DNA from: Roseomonas indoligenes | Lineage (GTDB): Bacteria; Pseudomonadota; Alphaproteobacteria; Acetobacterales; Acetobacteraceae | Length of the DNA stretch: 64,000 nucleotides | NCBI RefSeq assembly: GCF_017813365.1 | Contig: NZ_JAGIZA010000002.1 | Span: forward strand, 414,394-478,393 | Direction of reading: 5' to 3' | Part shown: piece after piece, positions 51,166 through 59,492 of the stretch | Layout of the letters: every line of letters starts with the position of its first letter | Position numbering within the stretch: the first letter of the stretch is position 1 | The notes under the pieces: model-generated | Databases searched by the model: none | Told to the model about the DNA's origin: nothing | Seen by the model: the letters and a program-made list of their open reading frames with translations, nothing else | Program-made: the position numbers and the translations under genes

Positions 51166-52200
51166 TCAGCGCCGCGCTGGCCAGCCCGTGCTCCGCAGCA
51201 CCTCGCCCGCCCGGGGGCGGCGGAAGTTGGTCCAGCTGCGGCAATCCACCATCCCCCAACCGGCCGCGGGCTGTTCGGAGAAGGGAACAGGGCCGCAGCG
51301 GCCGGTGCCGGCGAACCAGTCCGCGCGCTCCTTCACGCGGGGGTTCCGCATCGGGTCCTCCCACCGTTCCCACCGGATCATTCCGAGGCCGCGCGCGTAC
51401 CAGAAGCGCTCGAGATGGCCGCCCGCCGGGATCGTCGGGCCACCGAAATGCTCGGAGACGATCACGTCCATCCGAACCTCCCGCATGCGCGGATCGTCGT
51501 GAAAGCGGACGGGCATGGGTATCGTCTCCCGCCGCCAGCGGGTCAGGGCCTCGTCGAAGCCGTTCGGGCAGGCATCGGCGGCGGGGGCGATGCGGAGCCG
51601 GGCAACGGCCTGGCCCCAGGACCCCGTCGGAACCTCCGTGCCGAAGACGAGCCAGCCGGCGGCGGCCGGGGCGCCGGGGCGGCAATCCGGGGAGAGGAAC
51701 CATTGCAGCTGCCCGGGGCGGCCGCCGTCCTGCGTCACGGCCAGCTCCGCCCGGCCGGCGATCAGGACGGCCACCTGCCCGCCGTCGGAGGCGGGGTCGA
51801 AGCGGCCGAAGGCGGTGTTGCCGCCGCCGTAGTCGAAGGTCTGGATCGCCGCCTCCCGGCCCTGGAGGGTCCCGAGCAGGGCGTCGGAGGCCATGTAGCC
51901 CTCCGGCTGGCGGGCGATGTGGGCCAGGCCGGGCCAGTCCGTCTTGCGCCAGGGCAGGTTCTCGTCGGTGCCGATGGGGCGGCGTCGATCGCAGCCCGGG
52001 TCGAAGGGCAGGCGGCCGGGAACCGGTTGGCCGGCCGGGTCGAGGCAGGCGGACTGCACGAGGAAGTCGAAGGCCTCCGCCCGGTCCAGCGGCACGGCCA
52101 GGGCGGGCCGCACCAGGGAGAGCAGAAGGGCGGCGATCAGTCCGACAGCGCCCGCGCCACTTCGCGGCGCAGGGCGGGAATGACCTGGGTGTCGAACCAT
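51166..52200 (-). CDS. Exported protein, unknown function
   Basis: A 344-residue protein with a signal peptide (Arg-rich start, then GAVGLIAALLLSLVRPALA, cut before VPLDRAEAF). The mature protein has several Cys and Trp residues (QSACLDPAGQ, FDPGCDRRRP, GRCGPVPFSEQ, MVDCRSWTNFRRP) and FDYGGGNTAFGRFD. It looks like a periplasmic or secreted disulfide-containing protein, but I do not recognise it. The ATG at 52200 lies 64 bp inside the preceding UDG-family gene; no later ATG or GTG keeps the signal peptide. Confidence 0.6.
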   Translation of the reverse strand: MVRHPGHSRPAPRSGAGAVGLIAALLLSLVRPALAVPLDRAEAFDFLVQSACLDPAGQPVPGRLPFDPGCDRRRPIGTDENLPWRKTDWPGLAHIARQPEGYMASDALLGTLQGREAAIQTFDYGGGNTAFGRFDPASDGGQVAVLIAGRAELAVTQDGGRPGQLQWFLSPDCRPGAPAAAGWLVFGTEVPTGSWGQAVARLRIAPAADACPNGFDEALTRWRRETIPMPVRFHDDPRMREVRMDVIVSEHFGGPTIPAGGHLERFWYARGLGMIRWERWEDPMRNPRVKERADWFAGTGRCGPVPFSEQPAAGWGMVDCRSWTNFRRPRAGEVLRSTGWPARR

Positions 52201-52709
52201 GCGTTCCTCTTTGCCCAGACAAGGGTGCGCCAGGAGGGATGGGGCAGGGGAAAGTTCGCCGGCAGCGCCTCCGCGTAACGCGCCACACGTTCGGCCAGCG
52301 GCATGCGCGGGCCGAGCACGTGGCGGATGGCGTGGGCGCCGACGAGGAGGCGCAGGCGGAGATTCTCGAAGCGCGGCAGGACCCGTGGATGCCAGAGGGG
52401 CGCGCATTCCGGCCGTGGCGGCGCATCCCCGCCGCGCGGCAGGCGGCCGGGGTAGCACATGCCCATGGGCAGGATGGCCAGCACCTCCGGGTCGTAGAAC
52501 AGGTCCCGCCCCAGGCCGAGCCAGTCGCGCAGCCGCTCGCCGGAGGCGTCCTCGAAGGGGATGCCGGAAAGATGCGCCTTCGTCCCCGGCGCCTGGCTGG
52601 TGACGAGGATGCGGGCGCGCGCGTGCAGCTGGTAGATGGGGCGCGGGCCCAGTGGCAAATGCGGGGCACAGACCGTGCAGGCGCGGGCGGCCGCCGCGGC
52701 CTCCGCCAT
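52137..52709 (-). CDS. Uracil-DNA glycosylase family protein
   Basis: A 190-residue protein of the UDG-fold group with CTVCAPHLPLGPRPI at the start, ILVTSQAPGTKAHLSGIPFEDASGERLRDWLG (the glycosylase-like motif 1 region, here given as its start ILVTSQAPG), ILPMGMCYPGR and LPHPSWRTLVWAKRN. This subgroup is widespread in proteobacteria, but its activity is unproven. It may take part in DNA repair. It lies 78 bp after the sirtuin gene on the same strand. Confidence 0.8.
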   Translation of the reverse strand: MAEAAAAARACTVCAPHLPLGPRPIYQLHARARILVTSQAPGTKAHLSGIPFEDASGERLRDWLGLGRDLFYDPEVLAILPMGMCYPGRLPRGGDAPPRPECAPLWHPRVLPRFENLRLRLLVGAHAIRHVLGPRMPLAERVARYAEALPANFPLPHPSWRTLVWAKRNAWFDTQVIPALRREVARALSD

Positions 52710-52787
52710 GGTGGCGTCGGGCGGGATGCCGGGGTCGCGGGCGCCCGCCGGATGGGGGAGGGGGGTGATGCCGGAAGCTGCCGTGGC

Positions 52788-53501
52788 TCAGGCCCACTTC
52801 GCCAGGAGGCCCGCGACGAAGGCGGGGACGAGTTCCGTGGCGGGGCCGTGGCGCGCCTCGTCGAAGAGGTGGCTGCCCTCGCTCGGCTCCAGGTTCAGCT
52901 CCAGCGTGTCGGCGCGGTCGCGCACCTCCCGCACGAAGCCCGCGGCCGGATAGACGGCGCCGGAGGTGCCGATGGAGACGAACAGGTCGCAGCGCCTCAG
53001 CGCCTCGCCGATCCGCTCCATCTCCAGCGGCATCTCGCCGAACCAGACGACATGCGGGCGCATCCCGCCCGCGCGGTGGCAGGCCGGGCAGGGGGTCTCG
53101 GCGGAGAGGTCGCCGGGCACGGGGGTGACGGCGCCGCAACGCAGGCAGCGCGCCTTCATCAGCTCCCCGTGCATATGGATCAGGCGGCGCGACCCCGCGC
53201 GGTCGTGCAGGTCGTCCACGTTCTGGGTGACGAGGAGGAACTCGCCCGGCCAGCGCGCGTCCAGCTCCGCCAGCGCGGCATGGGCGGCGTTGGGCTGGAT
53301 GGCGGGGTCGCGCAGCTGGGTGCGGCGGGCGTTGTAGAAGCCCTGAACCAGGGTGGGATCGCGGGCAAAGGCCTCCGGTGTCGCCACGTCCTCGATACGG
53401 TGGCGAGCCCAGATGCCATCCGCGTCGCGGAAGGTGTGCAGGCCAGATTCCCGGGAGATGCCGGCCCCCGTCAGGACGACGATGCGGGGCGGCTCAGGCA
53501 A
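52788..53501 (-). CDS. cobB: NAD-dependent protein deacylase (Sir2/CobB family)
   Basis: A 237-residue class III sirtuin. NAD site VLTGAGISRESGLHTFRD, TQNVDDLHDRAG, catalytic His111 in LIHMHGELMKARC, and four zinc cysteines (119, 122, 138, 141). It removes acyl groups from lysines using NAD. Position 104-106 reads SRR, not the Tyr/Arg pair I would expect in a strict desuccinylase, but I would not judge specificity from this. The start overlaps the end of thpR by 8 bp. Confidence 0.92.
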   Translation of the reverse strand: MPEPPRIVVLTGAGISRESGLHTFRDADGIWARHRIEDVATPEAFARDPTLVQGFYNARRTQLRDPAIQPNAAHAALAELDARWPGEFLLVTQNVDDLHDRAGSRRLIHMHGELMKARCLRCGAVTPVPGDLSAETPCPACHRAGGMRPHVVWFGEMPLEMERIGEALRRCDLFVSIGTSGAVYPAAGFVREVRDRADTLELNLEPSEGSHLFDEARHGPATELVPAFVAGLLAKWA

Positions 53502-54030
53502 GCTCGTACTCCACCTCGGGGATATAGACCGGGCTTTCCTTTCCCAGCCGGGAGGAGAAGAGGGTGAAGTGCTCCATCGCCACCGGCGGGGCGCGGAACA
53601 GGTTGTGAGACTGGACCCACTCCACGAGCTTGTGGGAGGGCGCCTTGCCCGTCCGCGCCAGCGTTACGTGGGGCGCGAAACGGCGGCGCTCCGGGTCCAG
53701 GCCCATGCGCTGCAGCGCGGTCTCGATCTTCGACTGCAGGTGGGTCAGACCCTCGGTCTTCTCCACCCCGACCCAGAGGGTCTCAATCTTTCCCGCCTTT
53801 TCGAAGGTGCCGACTCCGCGAAGGGAGAGGTCGAAGGGCTTGCAGCGGATCGCGGAGAGGGCTTCGTCCACCTCGTCCGCGCGCCAGCCCTCCACCTCCC
53901 CGATGAAGCGGAGCGTCAGGTGGTAGTTCTCGGGCGGCACCCAGCGGGCGCCCTGGATGCCACCGGTCAGCATGGAGAGCTGCATCCGCAGCGTCTCCGG
54001 CAGGGCGAGTGCGACGAACAGCCGGACCAT
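53494..54030 (-). CDS. thpR: RNA 2',3'-cyclic phosphodiesterase
   Basis: A 178-residue 2H phosphoesterase. The two His-x-Thr motifs are NYHLTLRFIGEV (about His37) and APHVTLARTG (His121), and the start MVRLFVALALPETLR is typical of ThpR/LigT. It opens 2',3'-cyclic phosphates at RNA ends. It is packed between the tesA-like gene (6 bp) and the sirtuin gene (8-bp overlap) in one minus-strand run. Confidence 0.92.
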   Translation of the reverse strand: MVRLFVALALPETLRMQLSMLTGGIQGARWVPPENYHLTLRFIGEVEGWRADEVDEALSAIRCKPFDLSLRGVGTFEKAGKIETLWVGVEKTEGLTHLQSKIETALQRMGLDPERRRFAPHVTLARTGKAPSHKLVEWVQSHNLFRAPPVAMEHFTLFSSRLGKESPVYIPEVEYELA

Positions 54031-54036
54031 GGGGGC

Positions 54037-54711
54037 TTAAGCGGGCCTCGCCTTGCTGAGCAGGTCCTCGACGGCGGGGGTCATGCGACGCACCATCTCC
54101 TCGACTCCCTGCGGGTTGGGGTGAATCCGGTCGGGCTGGTTCAGCGTGGCTTCCCCGGCCACGCCGTCCAGCAGGAAGGGGTAGAAGACGGCATCCGGAA
54201 AATCGCGGTGCAGGGTCTGGAACACCGCCGCGAATTCCCGGCCGTAATCGGCGCCGAGATTGGGCGGGGCCAGCATGCCCGCGATCATCGCCGGGATGTT
54301 GCGGGCCTTCAGGGCCTCCAGGATGGCGCGCAGGTTGGCCTCGCTGTTGCGCGGGTCGATCCCGCGGAGGCCGTCATTGCCGCCGAGGGCCACGATCACG
54401 GCATCCGGCTTGTCCGCCAGCGACCATTCCAGGCGGGACCGGCCGCCTGCGGTCGTGTCGCCGGACACCCCGGCATCGATCACCGTCACGGCCCCGCCCT
54501 TGGCCTTCAGCGCCGCTTCCAGCTTCGCGGGCAGGCCATCGGACTTTGCCAGGCCATAGGCGGCGGTGATGCTGTCGCCGAGCATCAGGAGCTTCAGCGG
54601 GCGCGGCTGCGCCTGCGCCGAACGAAGGAGGGCAGGAAAACCCGCCAGACACAGAACGGAAACTCCCGCGCCCCTACCCAGGAGACCCCGGCGCCCCAAT
54701 CTCGCCCTCAT
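54037..54711 (-). CDS. Arylesterase / lysophospholipase TesA-like (SGNH hydrolase)
   Basis: A 224-residue exported SGNH hydrolase. The signal peptide (RRGLLGRGAGVSVLCLAGFPALLRSAQAQ) is followed by LMLGDSITAAYGL (catalytic Ser), DAGVSGDTTAGG, VALGGNDGLRGID and DRIHPNPQGVEEM (Asp/His). In many proteobacteria this gene is paired divergently with an ABC ATPase/FtsX permease (the tesA-ybbA-ybbP layout), as here. Its ATG at 54711 overlaps the ATG of the ABC gene on the other strand inside CATG. Confidence 0.9.
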   Translation of the reverse strand: MRARLGRRGLLGRGAGVSVLCLAGFPALLRSAQAQPRPLKLLMLGDSITAAYGLAKSDGLPAKLEAALKAKGGAVTVIDAGVSGDTTAGGRSRLEWSLADKPDAVIVALGGNDGLRGIDPRNSEANLRAILEALKARNIPAMIAGMLAPPNLGADYGREFAAVFQTLHRDFPDAVFYPFLLDGVAGEATLNQPDRIHPNPQGVEEMVRRMTPAVEDLLSKARPA

Positions 54712-55444
54712 GCCGGATTCCCTGACCCAGACCCCGGCCGCCGCTGACGCGACGGCCAGCTTGCCGCTGATCGATGCACGCTCACTCGCCTTCAGGGTGG
54801 TGGGGGCCGGGGGTGAGGTCAACATCCTCCGGGGGGTGGACCTCGCGGTCCGGCCGGGGGAGGCGGTGGGCATCGTCGGGCCTTCGGGTTCGGGCAAGAC
54901 CTCGCTCCTCATGCTGCTGGCGGGGCTGGAAAGGCCGACGGGCGGCACCCTGCTCGTGGCGGGTCAGGAGCTGGCCTCGATGGACGAGGATGCGCTGGCC
55001 CGTTTCCGGCGGGACCGGCTCGGCATCGTCTTCCAGGCCTTCCACCTCATTCCCACCATGTCTGCCCTGGAGAACGTGGCGATTCCGCTGGAGTTCGCCG
55101 GGCGCGACGATGCCTTCGACCGCGCGGCGGAGGCGCTGCGCTCCGTTGGGCTGGGCCACCGCCTCTCGCACTATCCCGGGCAGCTCTCGGGCGGGGAGCA
55201 GCAACGCGTGGCCCTGGCCCGCGCCTTCGTGGCCGAGCCCGCGCTGATGCTGGCGGACGAGCCCACGGGCAACCTGGACCGGGCGACGGGGGAGAAGGTG
55301 ATGGACCTCCTCTTCGGCCTGCGGGAGCGCTTCTCCACCACCCTCGTCCTCATCACCCACGACCCAGCCCTGGCCGCCCGCTGCGAGCGGCAGGTGCGGG
55401 TGGAGGACGGGCGGATCGTCTCCGACAGCGGGCTTTCCGCGTGA
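54710..55444 (+). CDS. ABC transporter ATP-binding protein (YbbA/LolD type)
   Basis: A 244-residue ATPase: Walker A VGPSGSGKTSLLML, Q loop VFQAFHLIPTMSALENV, signature LSGGEQQRVALARAF, Walker B ALMLADEPTGNLD and H loop LITHDP. It belongs to the MacB/LolD family and works with the FtsX-like permease that follows with a GTGA overlap. The N-terminal 27 residues (TQTPAAADATASL) are unconserved. The ATG at 54710 has no ribosome site at a normal distance and coincides with the tesA start codon, so leaderless translation or a downstream TTG start is possible. Confidence 0.9.
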   Translation: MPDSLTQTPAAADATASLPLIDARSLAFRVVGAGGEVNILRGVDLAVRPGEAVGIVGPSGSGKTSLLMLLAGLERPTGGTLLVAGQELASMDEDALARFRRDRLGIVFQAFHLIPTMSALENVAIPLEFAGRDDAFDRAAEALRSVGLGHRLSHYPGQLSGGEQQRVALARAFVAEPALMLADEPTGNLDRATGEKVMDLLFGLRERFSTTLVLITHDPALAARCERQVRVEDGRIVSDSGLSA

Positions 55445-57954
55445 GCGACCTGTCCATGGGCTGGCGCCTCGCGCGGCGGGAGCTGCGCGGGGGCGTGCGG
55501 GGGCTGCGGATCGTGCTGGCCTGCCTGGCCCTGGGCGTGGCCGCCATCTCCGCCGTCGGCACGCTGCGGGCGGCCATTGATGCCGGGCTCTCCTCCGAGG
55601 GGGCGCGGCTGCTGGGCGGGGACCTGGCCGCGGCCAATTCGCGGCCCTTTCCGCCGGAAGCGCGGGCCTGGCTGGAGGCGCGCGGCGCGCGGGTGGCCGA
55701 CCAGGTCTCCATGCGCGCCATGGCCGTGGCACCAGGGGGCGACCGGACGCTAGTGGAGCTGAAGGCGACCGACTCGGTCTACCCGCTCCTCGGCGAGTTG
55801 CAGCTGGACCCGCCAGGGCCGCTGGGTGCCGGCGCCGGGGGCCGCGCGCCCGTGGCGATGGACCCGCTGGTGGCGGAGCGGCTGAACCTTCGTCCCGGCG
55901 ACGAGGTGCGGATCGGGGAGGAGCGCTTCGCCTATCGCGGCGCCATCGTCTCGGAGCCGGACAAGGTCGCGGGGCCGGCGGTGCTGGGGCCGCGCGCCAT
56001 CATCCCGCTCTCCGCGCTGGAGGGGACGGGACTGATCCAGCCGGGCAGCCTCGTGACCTATGAATTGCGTGCCGCCCTGCCACCAGGGGCCGATGCCCGG
56101 GCCACCGCGGACGCGCTGCGGTCCGCGCCCTTCGCCGATGGTGGCTGGCGCGTGCGGGATGCCTCCCAGGGGCAGCCGGGGGTGAACCGCTTCCTGGACC
56201 AGGCGGCGTCATTCTTCACCCTGGCCGGGCTGACGGCCCTGCTGGTGGGGGGAATCGGGGTGGCGACGGGCGTGCGGTCCTGGCTGGAGCAGCGGGGACG
56301 GACCATCGCGACGCTGCGCTGCCTCGGCGCGCCGGCGGGGGCGATCTTCGCCACCTACCTTATTCAGGTGATGGCTCTGGCGGGGCTGGGGATCGTGATC
56401 GGGCTGGTGGCGGGCTACGGGCTCACCCTCGCCGGTGCGTCCCTGCTGGCGGACGCGCTGCCCGTGCCCCCGCGGCTGGGCTTCTATCCCTTGCCGCTGC
56501 TGCTGGCTGCCGCCTATGGCGTGCTGACGGCGCTGGCCTTCGCGCTGTGGCCGCTCGGCCGTGCGCGCGACATCCCGGGCGCCGCCCTGTTCCGGGACAG
56601 CGTGCAGCCCGGCGCCGCCCGGCCGCGGCCGGGGCTGATCCTGGCGAACGCGGCGGCGGTGGCGGTGCTGGTCGCGCTGGTGGTGTTCACGGCGGACCGA
56701 CCGCTCTTCGCCCTTTCCTTCTGCGGTGCGGCGCTGGGGACCCTGGCGCTGTTCCGGGCGGCCGCCGCGGGGTTGCAGGCCGTGGCGCGCCGCATCCCCG
56801 CCTATCGCCGGCCCTCCCTGCGGCTGGGACTGGCGAACCTGCACCGGCCGGGGGCGCCGACGGCCCTGATGCTCGTCTCTCTGGGCATCGGGCTCACCAC
56901 CCTGGCCGCCATCGCCCTGATCCAAGGCAACCTGCGCGCCCAGATCACGGAGAGCCTGCCGGAGGCCGCCCCCTCCTTCTACTTCATCGACATCCAGTCC
57001 GATCAGGCTGCCCGGTTCGACGAGGTCGCGAAGGGCGTGCCGGGCGTGACGGAGGTTCGGCGCGTGCCCTCCCTCCGCGCCCGGATCGTTTCCGTGAACG
57101 GCGTTCCGGCCGAGCAAGTGCAGGCCACGGAGGAGACGCGCTGGGCGCTTCGGGGCGACCGCGGCCTGACCTATTCCGCCGCGCCGCCGGACGGGACGCG
57201 GATCGTGCAGGGCCAGTGGTGGGCGCCGGACTACCGGGGGGAGCCGCTGGTCTCTCTGGACGAGAACCTGGCGCAGGGCTGGGGCGTGGGACTCGGCTCC
57301 ACCATCACGGTGAATGTGCTCGGGCGGGACATCCCGCTGCGCGTCACCTCCACCCGCGACATCCAGTGGCGGGGGCTGGGGCTGAACTTCACGATGATCG
57401 CCTCCCCCGGGCTGCTGGAGTCGGCGCCGCACACGCATATCGCCACGGTGCGGGGCGAGCCGGCGCGGGACGCCCAGCTGCTGCGGGCGGTGACGGACGC
57501 CTTCCCTAACGTGACAGGGATCCGCGTGCGGGACGCGCTGGACGCGCTGGCGGCACTGCTGACGAAACTGGGCTCGGCCCTCACCTCCACCGCCGGGCTG
57601 ACCCTGCTCTCCGGCCTGCTGGTGCTGGCGGGCGCGGTGGCGGCGGGGCAGCGGCGGCGAATCCGCGATGCGGTGGTGCTGAAGACGCTCGGCGCCACGC
57701 GGTCCCAGATCCGGCGGGCTTGGCTGGTAGAGTTCGGGCTGCTGGGCGCCGTGGCGGGGCTGGTGGCCGCCGCTGCGGGCACGGCCGCGAGCTGGGGCGT
57801 GACGCGATTCGTGATGCGCACGGACTGGGTCTTCCTGCCGGGGACGCTGGCCGCGACGGTCCTGTTCTGCGTCGTGCTGACGCTGGCCATGGGCTATGCC
57901 GGCACCGCGCTGGCGCTGCGGGCGAAGGCGGCGCCGCTGCTGCGGAACGAGTAG
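55441..57954 (+). CDS. FtsX-like ABC transporter permease (YbbP type)
   Basis: An 837-residue inner-membrane protein with two FtsX-type units: one N-terminal helix (LRIVLACLALGVAAISAVG), a periplasmic domain of about 220 residues, three helices (about 258-380), a central helix pair (about 395-440), a second periplasmic domain, and a last three-helix bundle (about 710-830). The GTG start overlaps the ATPase stop. With the ATPase and the TesA-like esterase it forms the Ybb unit, which is thought to handle lipids or other hydrophobic molecules in the envelope. Confidence 0.9.
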   Translation: MSDLSMGWRLARRELRGGVRGLRIVLACLALGVAAISAVGTLRAAIDAGLSSEGARLLGGDLAAANSRPFPPEARAWLEARGARVADQVSMRAMAVAPGGDRTLVELKATDSVYPLLGELQLDPPGPLGAGAGGRAPVAMDPLVAERLNLRPGDEVRIGEERFAYRGAIVSEPDKVAGPAVLGPRAIIPLSALEGTGLIQPGSLVTYELRAALPPGADARATADALRSAPFADGGWRVRDASQGQPGVNRFLDQAASFFTLAGLTALLVGGIGVATGVRSWLEQRGRTIATLRCLGAPAGAIFATYLIQVMALAGLGIVIGLVAGYGLTLAGASLLADALPVPPRLGFYPLPLLLAAAYGVLTALAFALWPLGRARDIPGAALFRDSVQPGAARPRPGLILANAAAVAVLVALVVFTADRPLFALSFCGAALGTLALFRAAAAGLQAVARRIPAYRRPSLRLGLANLHRPGAPTALMLVSLGIGLTTLAAIALIQGNLRAQITESLPEAAPSFYFIDIQSDQAARFDEVAKGVPGVTEVRRVPSLRARIVSVNGVPAEQVQATEETRWALRGDRGLTYSAAPPDGTRIVQGQWWAPDYRGEPLVSLDENLAQGWGVGLGSTITVNVLGRDIPLRVTSTRDIQWRGLGLNFTMIASPGLLESAPHTHIATVRGEPARDAQLLRAVTDAFPNVTGIRVRDALDALAALLTKLGSALTSTAGLTLLSGLLVLAGAVAAGQRRRIRDAVVLKTLGATRSQIRRAWLVEFGLLGAVAGLVAAAAGTAASWGVTRFVMRTDWVFLPGTLAATVLFCVVLTLAMGYAGTALALRAKAAPLLRNE

Positions 57955-58037
57955 GCGGAGGTGGCGGCCCGAGGTTCCGAACCCGGGCCGCGCCACATGC
58001 CCCGAACCTTACGGCAAGCTGTCGGGCAGGTTGCCGC

Positions 58038-58066
58038 TTGCATTGGATTACAGGAAGTCCATATAT
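58038..58066 (+). promoter_or_regulatory. Putative sigma-70 promoter of the BI-1 gene
   Basis: TTGCAT (58038-58043) and ATATAT (58061-58066) are 17 bp apart in a locally AT-richer stretch about 50 bp upstream of the ATG at 58116. A good AAGGAG ribosome site follows at about 58099. Confidence 0.45.
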
Positions 58067-58115
58067 CGCGGTGCGGGGATGGCTGGTGCCCTCCCCGGAA
58101 GGAGTTCTGACAGAC

Positions 58116-58913
58116 ATGGCCTTCGGTCCCGACAACCGTTTCCAGAGCGGCCAGTCCGCCTGGACGCAGCCGATGGGCCGCGCCGCCACCGACGCCGCGA
58201 CGTTGGACGCCGGCCTGCGCGCCTACATGCTGCGCGTGTACAACTGGATGGCGTCCGGCCTCGCGCTGACCGCCATCACCGCCTACGTCATCGCCAATAC
58301 CCAGTTGGCGGAGCTGTTCTTCACGGTCGTGCGCACCCCGCGCGGCCTGGCGACGCAGCCGACCATCCTTGGCTTCGTGGCGATCTTCGCCCCGCTCGCC
58401 TTTGTCATGGTGCTGAGCTTCGGCATCAACCGGCTGTCGAAGGGCGCGACGCAGGCGCTGTTCTGGGCCTTCTGCGTGGCGATGGGCGCCAGCATGGCGA
58501 ACCTCTTCGCCGTGTATGTGGGCACCTCGATCGCCAGCACCTTCCTCGTCACCGCCGGCATGTTCGCGGCCGTCAGCCTTTACGGCTACACCACGAACGC
58601 CGACCTGACGCGGATGGGCGGCTTCCTGATGATGGGCCTGATCGGCATCGTCATCGCCGGCCTTGTGAATGCCTTCGTCGGCAGCACGGCCCTGCAGTTC
58701 GCGATCTCCGTCCTGGGCGTGGTGATCTTCACGGGCCTCACCGCCTATGACACGCAGCGGATCAAGAACGACTACGTCGAGTACGCCTATGCCGAGGGTT
58801 CCGATGAGGCGGCCAAGCGCTCTGTCTTCGACGCGCTGGGCCTCTACCTGAACTTCGTGAACCTCTTCCAGCTGCTGCTGCAGTTCATGGGCGTCCGCCA
58901 GTCCAACGACTGA
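58116..58913 (+). CDS. Bax inhibitor-1/YccA family membrane protein
   Basis: A 265-residue protein with seven hydrophobic helices starting after residue 45. Family marks include MLRVYNWMASGLALTAITAY, LFWAFCVAMGASMANLFAVY, MGGFLMMGLIGIVIAGLVN and FTGLTAYDTQRIKNDY with the conserved Asp pair region. BI-1 relatives are pH-sensitive calcium-leak channels, and YccA binds FtsH in E. coli. Its own promoter and terminator make it a single-gene unit. The frame is open into ybbP upstream, but the ATG at 58116 fits the family and has AAGGAG. Confidence 0.92.
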   Translation: MAFGPDNRFQSGQSAWTQPMGRAATDAATLDAGLRAYMLRVYNWMASGLALTAITAYVIANTQLAELFFTVVRTPRGLATQPTILGFVAIFAPLAFVMVLSFGINRLSKGATQALFWAFCVAMGASMANLFAVYVGTSIASTFLVTAGMFAAVSLYGYTTNADLTRMGGFLMMGLIGIVIAGLVNAFVGSTALQFAISVLGVVIFTGLTAYDTQRIKNDYVEYAYAEGSDEAAKRSVFDALGLYLNFVNLFQLLLQFMGVRQSND

Positions 58914-58937
58914 TCCGGCCCCAGGCACGATCGGCAG

Positions 58938-58967
58938 AACCCCGGGGAGCGATCCCCGGGGTTTTTT
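58938..58967 (+). terminator. Rho-independent terminator of the BI-1 gene
   Basis: AACCCCGGGGA (58938-58948), loop GCGA, TCCCCGGGGTT (58953-58963) and then TTTT and CTT. It begins 25 bp after the stop. The same stem recurs with an inverted loop at 59333..59360. Confidence 0.9.
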
Positions 58968-58992
58968 CTTGCCCAGGTCGAGCCAGGCCGGC

Positions 58993-59292
58993 TCATGCCA
59001 GGTCCACCAGCGCGGTCCAGAGCAGCAGAAGGACGATCCCGGCCGCGATGCTCTGGTCCCGGCGCAGGGCGTCGGGATCGCGGCTCCACCGCCAGCGGCA
59101 GGCCAGGATGGTGCCGGGGAGGAAGCCGGCCGAGGCGATGGCCCAGATATCCTCGGCGTAGCGGCTGAAGACGGTGTCGAAGCTGGTGGGCGGTCGGGCC
59201 CAGGGGATGGAGTCGGCGGCGAGCACGCCGAGGATCCCGAAGGCCAGCCAGACCGCCAGGATGATCGCCACCCGGCCGATGAAGCCTGCCAT
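58993..59292 (-). CDS. Small membrane protein, unknown function
   Basis: A 99-residue protein with three probable membrane helices: about 7-26 (VAIILAVWLAFGILGVLAA), 48-62 (DIWAIASAGFLPGTILA) and 80-97 (SIAAGIVLLLLWTALVDL), with a basic loop in between (CRWRWSRDPDALRRDQ). It lies between two copies of the same hairpin, each just downstream of a transcription unit. No family is recognised. Confidence 0.6.
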   Translation of the reverse strand: MAGFIGRVAIILAVWLAFGILGVLAADSIPWARPPTSFDTVFSRYAEDIWAIASAGFLPGTILACRWRWSRDPDALRRDQSIAAGIVLLLLWTALVDLA

Positions 59293-59332
59293 TCAGCGCC
59301 GCTCCCTTGTCCCGGAACCCCTGGGAAACGCA

Positions 59333-59360
59333 GAACCCCGGGGATCGCTCCCCGGGGTTC
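59333..59360 (-). terminator. Hairpin, inverted copy of the BI-1 terminator
   Basis: GAACCCCGGGGA (59333-59344), loop TCGC, TCCCCGGGGTTC (59349-59360): a perfect 12-bp stem. Its loop is the reverse complement of the GCGA loop at 58949, so the element is an inverted copy. It lies 19 bp downstream of the small-gene chain on the minus strand. Only a weak T-run follows in that direction. Confidence 0.6.
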
Positions 59361-59379
59361 CCTCGTTCGTTCCGGCCGG

Positions 59380-59466
59380 TCAGCCCGCGATCAGATAGGC
59401 CAGGAGCAGGGCGCTGCCGAGAAGGAGCGCGGCGCGCAGGGGCAGGTCCGCCCAGCGCGGCGTCAT
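59380..59466 (-). CDS. 28-residue single-span membrane peptide
   Basis: A short frame starting MTPRWADLPLRAALLLG and ending LLLAYLIAG, a charged start and one apolar helix. Its ATG overlaps the TGA of a 9-codon frame (ATGA). The first five codons resemble the starts of the two 9-codon frames (MKPRW, MKPRR), so the 26-bp repeat seems to derive from this start region. A hairpin follows 19 bp after the stop. It is the last of a chain of overlapping small frames. No known family; coding is inferred from the chain and hydrophobic pattern. Confidence 0.5.
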   Translation of the reverse strand: MTPRWADLPLRAALLLGSALLLAYLIAG

Positions 59467-59492
59467 GCCGCGATATGCCGGCGCGGCTTCAC
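59463..59492 (-). CDS. Nine-codon micro-ORF 2 (MKPRRHIAA)
   Basis: GTG start overlapping the stop of micro-ORF 1 (GTGA), nine codons, TGA overlapping the 28-codon frame (ATGA). It is produced by the 26-bp tandem repeat. If translated, it may only serve to pass ribosomes on by stop-restart. No expression evidence is available. Confidence 0.3.
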   Translation of the reverse strand: MKPRRHIAA

